A program made the position numbers and the translations under genes. From NCBI RefSeq assembly GCF_017873415.1, contig NZ_JAGGKD010000006.1, forward strand, positions 62,001-126,000: 64,000 bases of DNA. Reading direction: 5' to 3'. How positions within the stretch are numbered: position 1 is the stretch's first letter; every line of letters begins with the position of its first letter. Source of the stretch: Methanolobus bombayensis (lineage in GTDB: Archaea > Halobacteriota > Methanosarcinia > Methanosarcinales > Methanosarcinaceae). This document shows positions 30,217 through 38,606 of the stretch, piece after piece. The notes beneath the pieces were generated by a model. That model was given only the letters and a program-made list of their open reading frames with translations. It was not told the DNA's origin and searched no databases.

Positions 30217-30873
30217 ATGTCCAATCAGGAAATGTTAGACAAACTCAGAGACACAATTGTCACTCAGAACATCAATGGCTGTGCTGAAGCCACCCAGGAA
30301 GCCCTGGATTCAGGACTCAGTGCAGTTGAGATCATCAACGATGGTCTTTCACCAGGAATGAAGATCATCGGAGACAAATTCGAGGCAGCAGAGGTCTATC
30401 TCCCACAGATCATGATGTCTGCCAAGGCAATGAATGCAGCAATGGAAATTCTTGTACCTGTACTTGCAGAAGAAAAAGGAGCAGACGACGAAGGTGTGGG
30501 TCTTGCTGTCACTTACGTGCAGGAAGGAGATATTCACGATATCGGCCACCGACTCGTAACAACCATGCTTGAAGCAAACGGCTTCAGGATCGTTGACATG
30601 GGCGTAGATGTACCAAATGACAATATCGTTGAAGAAATTGAAAAACACAAGGGTAAGAAGGTATTGCTCGTAGGTTCAGCACTTATGACAACATCAATGC
30701 TCGGTCAGAAAGACACCGTAGAAATGCTTGCAGAAGAAGGTCTTAGAGACTCTGTCAAGATCATGTTCGGTGGAGCACCAGTATCCGATGCATGGATTGC
30801 AGAGATCGGAGCAGATGCAACAGCAGAGAATGCAGCAGATGCAGCAAGAGTTGCACTCAGTCTTATGCAATAA
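30217..30873 (+). CDS. mtmC: Monomethylamine corrinoid protein MtmC, copy 1
   Basis: Accepts the methyl group of monomethylamine from MtmB and passes it to MtbA. 218 residues: helical cap domain, then the B12 domain with EGDIHDIGHRLVTTML (DxHxxG cobalt ligand), VGSALMTTSM and FGGAPVSDAWIAEIGAD. Start supported by CAGGAGG at 30204-30210. DNA from 30205 to 30845 is identical to mtmC copy 2, and only the last ~28 bases differ. Thirteen bases before mtmB. Confidence 0.97.
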   Translation: MSNQEMLDKLRDTIVTQNINGCAEATQEALDSGLSAVEIINDGLSPGMKIIGDKFEAAEVYLPQIMMSAKAMNAAMEILVPVLAEEKGADDEGVGLAVTYVQEGDIHDIGHRLVTTMLEANGFRIVDMGVDVPNDNIVEEIEKHKGKKVLLVGSALMTTSMLGQKDTVEMLAEEGLRDSVKIMFGGAPVSDAWIAEIGADATAENAADAARVALSLMQ

Positions 30874-30886
30874 GGAGGCATACAAA

Positions 30887-32263
30887 ATGACATTTTCAAG
30901 ATCATTAGATGTTTACGAGTTCTATGAGAGAGCAAAGAAGGGAGAGAAGACAACTCAGGATGACTGGGATCTCATGACCATTCCAATGAAGGCAATGGAA
31001 CTCAAACAGAAGTACGGCCTTGATTTCAAGGGTGAATTCGTCCCAACAGACAAGGATATGATGCAGAAACTTTTCAATGCAGGTTTTGAGATGCTCCTTG
31101 ACTGCGGTATTTTCTGTACCGATACAAGTCGTGTGGTAAAATATACTGAAGATGAGATCTGGGACGCTATCAATAACGTCCAGAAAGAATTTGTTCTGGG
31201 AACAGGCAGGGATTCTGTAAGGGTCCAGAAGAGAAGTGTTGGCGACAAGAGAAAGCCAATAGTTCAGGGTGGCCCAACAGGTTCACCAATTTCCGAAGAT
31301 GTATTTATGCCTGTTCATATGAGCTATGCTCTTGAGAAGGAAGTCGACACAATTGTCAACGGTGTCATGATGACAGTCCGTGGTAAGCCACCAATTCCAA
31401 AGAGTCCGTACGAGGTCCTTGCAGCAAAGACCGAAACAAGGCTCATCAAGAATGCATGTGCCATGGCTGGCAGGCCTGGAATGGGCATATAGGGACCAGA
31501 GACTTCCCTGTCTGCTCAGGGAAATATCTCTGCTGACTGTGCCGGTGGCATGGTCTGCAGTGACAGCCATGAAGTTTCACAACTGAATGAGCTTAAGATC
31601 GACCTTGATGCACTGAGTGTGATTGCACACTACAACGCAAACAGTGACATCATTATGGATGAACAGATGCCTATTTTTGGTGGATATGCCGGTGGCATAG
31701 AAGAAACCACAATAGTCAACATCGCAACCCACATCAACGCTTTTGTAATGAGCAATGCAAGCTGGCACCTTGACGGTCCGGTTCACATCCGCTGGGGATC
31801 AACCAATACAAGAGAAACTCTCATGATAGCCGGCTGGGCATGTGCAACCATCTCAGAATTCACTGACATGCTTTCCGGTAACCAGTATTACCCATGTGCA
31901 GGTCCATGTACCGAGATGTGTCTTCTTGAAGCAGCTGCGCAGTCCATCACTGATACAGCATCCGGACGCGAGATCCTCTCCGGTGTAGCATCCGCAAAGG
32001 GTGTTGTACAGGATAAGACAACCGGTATGGAAGCGAGGATGATGGGAGAAGCAGCAAGGGCAACAGCAGGAATGGACATCGAGGATGTCAACAAGGTTCT
32101 TGATACTCTTGTAAGTTCCTACGAGGGCAACTATGCAGATGCACCACAGGGCAAGACCTTCCAGGAATGTTATAACATTACAACCGTAACACCAACTGAC
32201 GAGTATGTCAAGGTCTACGACGGTGCGCGCAAGAAGCTCGAAGAGTTCGGACTTACATTTTAA
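30887..32263 (+). CDS. mtmB: Monomethylamine:corrinoid methyltransferase MtmB, copy 1 (pyrrolysine 202)
   Basis: Methyl transfer from monomethylamine to MtmC. ATG 30887 follows AAGGAGG. The frame is interrupted by TAG at 31490-31492, codon 202, exactly the pyrrolysine position of Methanosarcina barkeri MtmB; with readthrough it has 458 residues, the family length. Local sequence GRPGMGI-Pyl-GPETSLSAQ. Residues corresponding to Glu229 and Glu259 (SHEVSQ, MDEQMP) and Tyr335 (NQYYPCAGPC) are present. Ends TAA, followed by two hairpins. Confidence 0.98.
31490..31523 (+). promoter_or_regulatory. Pyl codon and PYLIS-type hairpin in mtmB copy 1
   Basis: TAG followed 11 bases later by a perfect 7-bp stem TTCCCTG (31504-31510) / CAGGGAA (31517-31523). 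The same element occurs in copy 2; the only difference is one loop base (T to C at 31513). It matches the reported pyrrolysine insertion-type structure in mtmB. Confidence 0.6.
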
Positions 32264-32278
32264 GATGAATGAATCACT

Positions 32279-32331
32279 GTGATAACGTAGTTTATCACTT
32301 CCCAAAAAGCCAGCGATCTTTTCTCGCTGGC
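32279..32331 (+). terminator. Double hairpin 3' end of mtmB copy 1
   Basis: First stem GTGATAA / TTATCAC (32279-32298), second stem GCCAGCGA / TCGCTGGC (32309-32331) followed by a T-rich tail. The first hairpin and preceding bases are nearly identical after mtmB copy 2. Confidence 0.75.
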
Positions 32332-32518
32332 ACTTTTTTTTATTTAAGTGCTGCTGCTAAAAATTTATAAGAGCACTCATCGTCCTCATCCATCTGATAA
32401 ATTGAACCTCATTTCCCGAAGACTTTTTTCTAAGGTTACATCATTAAGTATCCTGAAAATCTATTATTTACTATTGTATAACTATAGAAATAAAATATCT
32501 TGTTATAATGTGGTAAGT

Positions 32519-33814
32519 ATGGACAATTTAAAGGATTATATCAGTGATTTTTTTAAGTTTATAAAAAAGGCAACAACACCTGTTCAGACTGTAGATACTC
32601 TAATAGAACGTCTTAATTCTGAAGGCTTTTCAAAACTGGATCTGAATGAGCCGTGGAACTTTTCAGCAGCAGGGAAATACTATCTTTCACCCTATCCTTC
32701 CATGTTGGTAGTTTTTACCGTGGGAAGCAATGAATCACTCAAAAAAGGAATGAGGATCATTGCTGCTCACACGGATAATCCTGCGTTCAGAATAAAACCA
32801 AATCCGGAAGTGAGCAGTGAAGGGATGCTGACACTTAATGTGGAACGTTACGGTGGTCCTATTTTCAATACATGGTTCGATCGTCCTTTATCCGTAGCAG
32901 GAAGAATAGCTGTGAAGTCTGATGAGGTGCTGCAACCTAAAGTGATTCACCTGGATTTCCAGAGGCCGATACTTACAATTCCGAACCTGGCCATCCATAT
33001 GAACCGTGATGCTAATAAAGATGCTGAAATCAAGGTTCAGAAAGAAATGCAGCCTCTTTTGACTCAGCTTATTGAAGATGAGGTCAGGGAAAACTATCTT
33101 CTGGATCTTGTTGCAGCAGAAGTTGGTGTTAATAGTGAGGATATACTAGACATGGATCTGAATGTTTATTGCTGTGAAGAAGGCATGCTGGTTGGCTCAA
33201 AAGAAGAGTTCATCTCCTGCCCGAGAATTGATGACCTGTCCATGGTGTATGCTGCTGCGGAAGCTCTGGTAGCCTTAGAGCATAAGGATGGGATAAACAT
33301 AGCTGCATTCATGGACAATGAAGAGATCGGTTCCATGACAAAACAGGGTGCTGATTCTGTATTGTTGAGCAGGATCTTAGAAAAGGTCCATGCAGGAACA
33401 GAGCAACAGTCCGAAGGTCAGATAAAAGACTATTTTGTTATTTCGGCAGATGGTGCTCATGCCTTGCATCCGAATTATGCTGAAAAGAATGATATAACTA
33501 ACAAGCCTGTGATGAACAAAGGCGTGACCATTAAGATCAGTGGCAGCCGTTCTTATGCATCAGAAGTTGAGACTATTGCAGCTTTTCAGCAATTATGTGA
33601 TAAAGCCGGTGTGAACTATCAAAAATTTGTGAATCATTCAGACCAGCCGGGTGGAACAACATTGGGTCCTTTGCTTAGTAAGTACATGCCTGTTCATGTT
33701 GTGGATGTAGGAGTGCCTATGCTTGCAATGCATTCAACCAGAGAATTGATGGGCAAACAGGATTTTCTGGATTCTATTACGATATTCAGGACATTCTTCC
33801 AGTTAGAGGGATAA
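32519..33814 (+). CDS. M18-family metal aminopeptidase
   Basis: Cytoplasmic dodecamer-type aspartyl aminopeptidase of 431 residues that removes N-terminal acidic residues. Zinc-ligand motifs are visible: IAAHTDNPAFRIKP, CPRIDDLSMVYAAAEAL, MDNEEIGSMTKQGADS and HSTRELMGKQD. The open frame extends upstream to 32348, but MDNLKDYISDFF at 32519 aligns with the family's usual start and the extension looks like non-coding leader. No obvious link to methylamine metabolism. Confidence 0.92.
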   Translation: MDNLKDYISDFFKFIKKATTPVQTVDTLIERLNSEGFSKLDLNEPWNFSAAGKYYLSPYPSMLVVFTVGSNESLKKGMRIIAAHTDNPAFRIKPNPEVSSEGMLTLNVERYGGPIFNTWFDRPLSVAGRIAVKSDEVLQPKVIHLDFQRPILTIPNLAIHMNRDANKDAEIKVQKEMQPLLTQLIEDEVRENYLLDLVAAEVGVNSEDILDMDLNVYCCEEGMLVGSKEEFISCPRIDDLSMVYAAAEALVALEHKDGINIAAFMDNEEIGSMTKQGADSVLLSRILEKVHAGTEQQSEGQIKDYFVISADGAHALHPNYAEKNDITNKPVMNKGVTIKISGSRSYASEVETIAAFQQLCDKAGVNYQKFVNHSDQPGGTTLGPLLSKYMPVHVVDVGVPMLAMHSTRELMGKQDFLDSITIFRTFFQLEG

Positions 33815-33824
33815 TACAAAATTT

Positions 33825-34354
33825 GGCTCTGTAGAAAAACTGTTGGTATTGGTTTGATAGTTTTTCTATAGAACTACAATTACAGAAGAATTACAAGTCT
33901 GTCTGTTATCAGTGTAGTGCGTATTTATCTACTTTTCATATTTGCGCAATTAATAATATGTTTATTGCATAATGGTAAAATAGATAATGTTAAATAGATA
34001 GTTACATAAATAGAAGTAGGAAAAAATGATGTTCATTGGTTAGAATAACATCATTGAATTAGTGGTACAATTTGTAAAATGCAGGGGGTGCATTATTATA
34101 AGGCGCAGTAGGTTGGATATTTCTATAGCTATCTTAAAGATAGCCATGCATGGTGCAAAGAAGACTCAGATTGTCTATAAAGCGAATCTGAATTCTACAA
34201 TAGCAAACAAGTATCTTTCTACGCTGGAAGAGAAAAAGCTCATCGAGCGTAAAGAAAATATTTTCACAACAACTGATAAAGGGCGAATGTATGAGAAAAC
34301 TGCCAGTGGACTATTAACTTGATCTATGTTCAAATAGAGTCTTTTGACAGAGCC
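33825..34354. mobile_element. Possible small element with terminal inverted repeats around a wHTH gene
   Basis: GGCTCTGT at 33825-33832 is the inverted counterpart of ACAGAGCC at 34347-34354, and the match extends with a mismatch (TTGG-CTCTGT-AAAA against TTTT-ACAGAGCCCAA). A hairpin TAGAAAAACT / AGTTTTTCTA lies at the left end (33832-33868). IS6-type ends start similarly, but there is no transposase and no clear target duplication. Confidence 0.3.
34062..34322 (+). CDS. Small winged-helix protein (HTH_45-like)
   Basis: An 86-residue protein from the GTG at 34062, containing a single winged helix of the archaeal HTH_45 kind (RRSRLDISIAILKIAMHGAKKTQIVYKANLN, then KYLSTLEEKKLIERKENIFTTTDKGRMY). 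Family members usually begin at about RRSRLDI. The strong GGGGGTG at 34085-34091 precedes ATT/ATA codons there, so the true start may be a non-standard codon near 34093-34099 rather than the GTG. Sits inside the possible 530-bp element. Confidence 0.6.
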   Translation: MVQFVKCRGCIIIRRSRLDISIAILKIAMHGAKKTQIVYKANLNSTIANKYLSTLEEKKLIERKENIFTTTDKGRMYEKTASGLLT

Positions 34355-34484
34355 CAATATCTCTCTTTTTTTTGGAATGCGAAATTGATCAGTAAAATAA
34401 ACCGTATTCATACATATGTTAAAACTAAAACAAAATGAAAAATGAGTTTGTCATTATGTGATTTCTCACACAATGAAACACATA

Positions 34485-34556
34485 TGGCGGAAACCTCGGG
34501 AATTTAACCCGACTGAACGGATTTAGAGTCCATTCGATCAACCTGATCTGATTTCC
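34485..34556 (-). tRNA. pylT: Pyrrolysyl-tRNA (CUA anticodon)
   Basis: The 72-base minus-strand sequence begins GGAAATCAGATCAGG and ends GGTTTCCGCCA with the CCA encoded. It folds with a 7-bp acceptor stem (one T-G pair), the reduced D loop and short variable loop typical of tRNA-Pyl, and anticodon arm GGACTCTAAATCC, anticodon CUA. It is nearly identical to Methanosarcina pylT in the anticodon arm. Unlike Methanosarcina, it is not upstream of pylS: 13.4 kb and many genes separate them, and it is on the same strand. A TATA box and an 8-bp inverted repeat lie upstream. Confidence 0.97.
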
Positions 34557-34570
34557 ACAATTATTGGTTG

Positions 34571-34613
34571 AACCTAACTTTTAGTTAGGTTTTATCCTAT
34601 TTATATTTAATGC
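34571..34613 (-). promoter_or_regulatory. Promoter and inverted repeat upstream of pylT
   Basis: On the minus strand TTAAATATAAATAG (about 34600-34613) is a TATA box about 45-55 bases before the mature tRNA. An inverted repeat AACCTAAC / GTTAGGTT (34571-34591) lies between, within the predicted 5' leader or at the transcription start. Confidence 0.55.
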
Positions 34614-34728
34614 TGGTGTTGTTGTGTATAATATTAATTAGGTCGATTGATATGGCTTTCAAAAATAATATTGTTTTTGCAATGCACAATATACTTATAT
34701 TGGAAATAAAAAGAAGACACATGTGTCT

Positions 34729-36654
34729 TCATTTTTCTGTATCTGGTCTCCCGGTACCCAGGAAAATGAGTTTAGTTTCTATGGGTGCTCCTCCTTCTTC
34801 AGCCATTGTTACTTCCTCTTTTTTAATATCAATATTCACGTTTTCTGCCTTCATGCCTGCGTTTTCCATGTACTCAAGTATCAGTTCTTTCCCATGTTCC
34901 TCTGCGTATTCAAGAGCTTCTGAATGGCTCATAAACTCCCTTCTTTCCACTGGAGAAAACATCAGAATGCTTCTTTCTGTCTTCTTGTAAAATGCTTTTA
35001 TAAGTATCTCTATGCTTTTGACACCTTTTCCTACAAGAGCTCCCACAGCATTTCCAACCTCTGCATGCTCAGGCACTATGATATCGGCAGCAAGGATCTT
35101 GTTGAGTTCTTCAACATAGGAATGCACAGGCCCTCCGAGTAGTATCACAGGAACATTCACCTTGAACTGGGATAGGAAATCTCCGCGTATCATCTTCTCA
35201 ATCTCAGGTTTTGACACTCCTCTGTACATAAAGCTCATAAGATCCAGTGCCATATTGATAGCAACTTCTTTCTTGATATGCCTGCAAAGTTCAGTTTCAT
35301 CCATTGGCGTAAGCCTTGCAAGTATCTTTGCACCAATAAGTGATGCTTCACGGTCCCACTTTGTATATTCTCCCAGAACATGAAGAACATCAGTAGGAGT
35401 GAATCCAATAGCCTGCACAAGCCTTTTCTGTATCAGTGAATCTACACTATCCGGGGATATTGGTTTTCCTATCTTCCAGAATATATCGTTCAGGGAAACA
35501 GGTTCCTCACCTATTATTTTCATTAATTCTTTCTCAAATGAACTCAGATTTGGGTTTTCTTTCCCGGTCTTTACAAAGAACTTGGTTGGCTGGACATTTT
35601 CTGCAAGCTGCACCCTCGAAGGTGTTCTACCTGATTTCAACTGGTCAATGAACCCTGGGTACTTGAGAGCAGCAAGGCAGAGCGGAACTACCCTTCGAGG
35701 CCCTATGTTGGCATTACGGTTCTTGATCCAGACGTGGCTATCGCCACCCATTGCAGATGTTTCCATACGTATGGCTTTTACCTTTGTCTGCCATCCGCCT
35801 ACAACTGCTCCTGTATCCACAAGTTCAGGAAAACCATTGTAATTTAGTGAAACATCAGTACTTGTTCCTCCAACATCGATGACTGCACATGTATCATTGC
35901 CTGAAAGGAAGGAAGCACCCATAAGACTTGCAGCAGGCCCTGAAAAAATTGATTCTATAGGTCTTTCCATGGCTTCATGGATACCTATTACAGAACCATC
36001 ACATTTGAGCATCATGAGTTTTGCATTAATGCCACGCTTTTTGATATCAGTCAGTATTGCATGTATGAACTGGTCTGCTATCGGAAGCAGTTGTGCGTTC
36101 AGGTATGCGGTGACACCTCTTTCGTATGCACCTAGGTCCTGTGAAAGTTCGTGTCCGCAGACTATAGGGAGTCCGGTCAACTCTGTTAGCATATCTCTCA
36201 CTTTTGTTTCATGTTCAGGATTACGTATACTGAAATATGAGGAAACTGCAAAAGCTGAGACTTTGTCCTTGATTTTCAGGGCATATTCCCTGACAGCTTC
36301 AATATCCAGGATATCATCTTCCAGCCCGGCTACGTTGTGTCCACCTTTTACCACGGTGAAAGTATCAATTGGTATATTTGCGGGAAGTGTATGTTTACCT
36401 ATCAGAATGAGAGCAACCGGATAACCTGTTTTCTCAAGTATTGTATTGGTTGCCAATGTTGTTGATACTGAAACAAGTTTGACATCAGGCATGTACTTGC
36501 TGTCAAGTCCGTCAATTGCATTCTCTATGCCTGTCAGTAGGTCTGGATAGGTTGTGAGTGCTTTGTTTGAATCAACAACCTTCCTGTCTGAATCTCTGAC
36601 AATGACTGCATCGGTGTATGTCCCACCGGCATCTATTCCAAGACTGTACTGCAT
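34729..36654 (-). CDS. HyuA-type ASKHA protein 1 (hydantoinase/oxoprolinase A family)
   Basis: 641 residues with the hydantoinase/oxoprolinase N-terminal domain: phosphate-1 loop MQYSLGIDAGGTYTDAV, then SVSTTLATNTILEKTG, HELSQDLGAYERGVTAYLNA, the second nucleotide motif IDVGGTSTDVS and AMGGDSHVW. No HyuB partner is present. Members of this family hydrolyse ATP to open hydantoin or 5-oxoproline rings, but HyuA-only versions near methylamine genes have no proven function; like RamA they belong to the ASKHA fold. The ATG overlaps the stop of the second paralogue (TAATG), so translation is coupled. Confidence 0.85.
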   Translation of the reverse strand: MQYSLGIDAGGTYTDAVIVRDSDRKVVDSNKALTTYPDLLTGIENAIDGLDSKYMPDVKLVSVSTTLATNTILEKTGYPVALILIGKHTLPANIPIDTFTVVKGGHNVAGLEDDILDIEAVREYALKIKDKVSAFAVSSYFSIRNPEHETKVRDMLTELTGLPIVCGHELSQDLGAYERGVTAYLNAQLLPIADQFIHAILTDIKKRGINAKLMMLKCDGSVIGIHEAMERPIESIFSGPAASLMGASFLSGNDTCAVIDVGGTSTDVSLNYNGFPELVDTGAVVGGWQTKVKAIRMETSAMGGDSHVWIKNRNANIGPRRVVPLCLAALKYPGFIDQLKSGRTPSRVQLAENVQPTKFFVKTGKENPNLSSFEKELMKIIGEEPVSLNDIFWKIGKPISPDSVDSLIQKRLVQAIGFTPTDVLHVLGEYTKWDREASLIGAKILARLTPMDETELCRHIKKEVAINMALDLMSFMYRGVSKPEIEKMIRGDFLSQFKVNVPVILLGGPVHSYVEELNKILAADIIVPEHAEVGNAVGALVGKGVKSIEILIKAFYKKTERSILMFSPVERREFMSHSEALEYAEEHGKELILEYMENAGMKAENVNIDIKKEEVTMAEEGGAPIETKLIFLGTGRPDTEK

Positions 36655-38606
36655 TATTCTACCTCCATTTTCCTGTTCTTTCCTGCCTCACCTATTCCGG
36701 AGAACGTGAGCCGTGTTTCCACAGGAAGCCCCCCTTCGTGCGTAATGATATCATTGCGATGCATATCGATGCTAACCTCCGTTGTATCCAGACCCGCATC
36801 GCTCATATAATTCATTATGAGCTTGCTGCCTATCTCTTCTCCGAATTCAAGGGCTTCGTTATATGATGTGAATTCTTCCCTGCCTCCCGGGAAGAAAGTA
36901 ACAAAAGATGATGTTTTCAGATTGTATTTCGATTCTGTATAGTTGGCTTTGATCAGAACCTCAAGTTTCTTTGCACCTTTTCCTGCAACTGCCCCAACGG
37001 CATTTCCAACGCTACAATAATCTGGTACTATTATTTCTGCGTCTATGAATTCTGCAAGTTCCTTTTCATAGGCTTTAACAGGACCTCCCAGCAGGACAAC
37101 CGGAAGCTCAATCTTGAATCCTGCAAAGAATTTTCCTCTGAGGATTTTTTCTATCTCTTCCGTGCTGACATCTTCAAGCAAAAATGAGACAAGGTTCAGT
37201 GCCATGTTCCTAGCCACATCCTTTTTAATCTGCAGGCAAAATTCATCTTCATCTGTCCCTGAAAGTGCTGCCAGTATGCCAGCTCCAAGAACTGAGGCTT
37301 TTCTGTTCCATTGGGTGTATTCTCCAAGAACATGAAGAGCATCTGTGGGTGTGAATCCAATTGCCTTGATAAGTCTTTTCTGTATGAGCAGGTCTAATGT
37401 ACCTGGACTCGGAAGTCTGTTCTCGTTCCAGTAAATCTCACTAACAGTAAGGGGTCTGTCTCCTATCCTTAAGAGTAATTCCTCTTCCGCAGCGCTGATA
37501 TCCGATAATTCCAGTCCTGATCTTACAAAGAACTTTGTAGGCTGTAGATTCTCTCCTATCTGGTTACGGAGAATAACCTGATTCTGTTGCAGTTTTTCGA
37601 TTATCTCCGGATGCTCGACAGCTGCAAGACAGAGTGGAATTACCCTGCGAGGACCGATATGGACTACATGATTTCTGACCCATACATGACTATCTCCTCC
37701 CATTGCAGATGTTTCCATACGTATGGCTTTGACCTTTGTCTGCCATCCACCCACTACGGCACCGGTTTCAGTTAGTTCAGGGACTCCTCTGTGTATTAGT
37801 GATACATCGGTACTGGTCCCCCCAACATCTATGACAACGCAATTCTCAGTTCCTGAGAGATATGCTGCTCCCACTAAACTTGCAGCAGGTCCTGAGAATA
37901 CGGATTCAATGGGTTTTTTCAGGGCTTCACTTATTCCTACCACAGAGCCATCACATTTGAGCATCATGAGTTTTGCATCAATATTCCTTCTTTTTATCTC
38001 GGAACTGACTGCTTCCATAAAATGACTTGATATAGGTATGAGTCTTGCATTCAGGTATGCAGTGACTCCTCTTTCGTATGCCCCAAGATCCTGTGAAAGT
38101 TCGTGACTACAAACAACTGGAAGTCCGCTGAGTTCTGCTATAAGTTCCTTGATTCTCAGTTCATGTTCAGGATTCCGGACGCTGAAGTATGATGATATTG
38201 CAAAAGCTGAAACTTTTTCTTTGACCCTGAGTACAAAATCCCGTACAGAATCTAAGTCAAGAGGACAGACTTCGTTTCCGGCACTGTTATGCCCTCCTTT
38301 TACAAGTATGAAATGCTCAATTTTTGATCTGTTGGGTATGTCCGTGTTATTTGCAAGGATCAGAGCCACAGGGTAGCCTGTTTTTTCAAGTACGCTGTTA
38401 GTCGCAAGGGTTGTAGAAACAGATACATAACAGACTTTTTCAAGCAGATGCTGGTCCAGTCCGTCAAGGGTATTTCTTATACCTTTCATGAGATCAGGAT
38501 ATGTGGTCAGGGATTTATTCGAATCTATTATGCTGCCATCAGAGTCCCTTATCATAACAGCATCAGTATAGGTGCCTCCGGCATCTATTCCAAGGCTATA
38601 CTACAT
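36654..38606 (-). CDS. HyuA-type ASKHA protein 2, with in-frame UAG as codon 2
   Basis: Close paralogue of the two neighbours. A ribosome-binding site GGGAG precedes ATG at 38606 by eight bases. The next codon is TAG (38601-38603), followed without interruption by YSLGIDAGGTYTDAVMIRDSDG, equivalent to MQYSLGIDAGGTYTDAV in paralogue 1. In a pyrrolysine-decoding cell this would be Met-Pyl-Tyr. The alternative start at 38555 gives 633 residues but removes the phosphate-1 loop (GIDAGGTYTD) essential for nucleotide binding. With the upstream start the protein has 650 residues, matching its relatives. CAG to TAG is a single change. Confidence 0.75.

Noticed and set aside
30887-32263. Frameshift or pseudogene reading of split mtmB, mtbB and mttB frames
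   Set aside because: Each is interrupted by a single in-frame TAG at the known Pyl codon, with no frame change, family-length products, and pylTSBCD in the window.
32348-32518. N-terminal extension of the M18 aminopeptidase
   Set aside because: Extra 57 residues are low-quality and unlike the family; the ATG at 32519 matches the expected start.
38555-38606. Internal ATG at 38555 as the start of HyuA 2
   Set aside because: It removes the conserved phosphate-binding loop, and the upstream ATG has a good ribosome-binding site; kept only as the alternative if UAG is not read.
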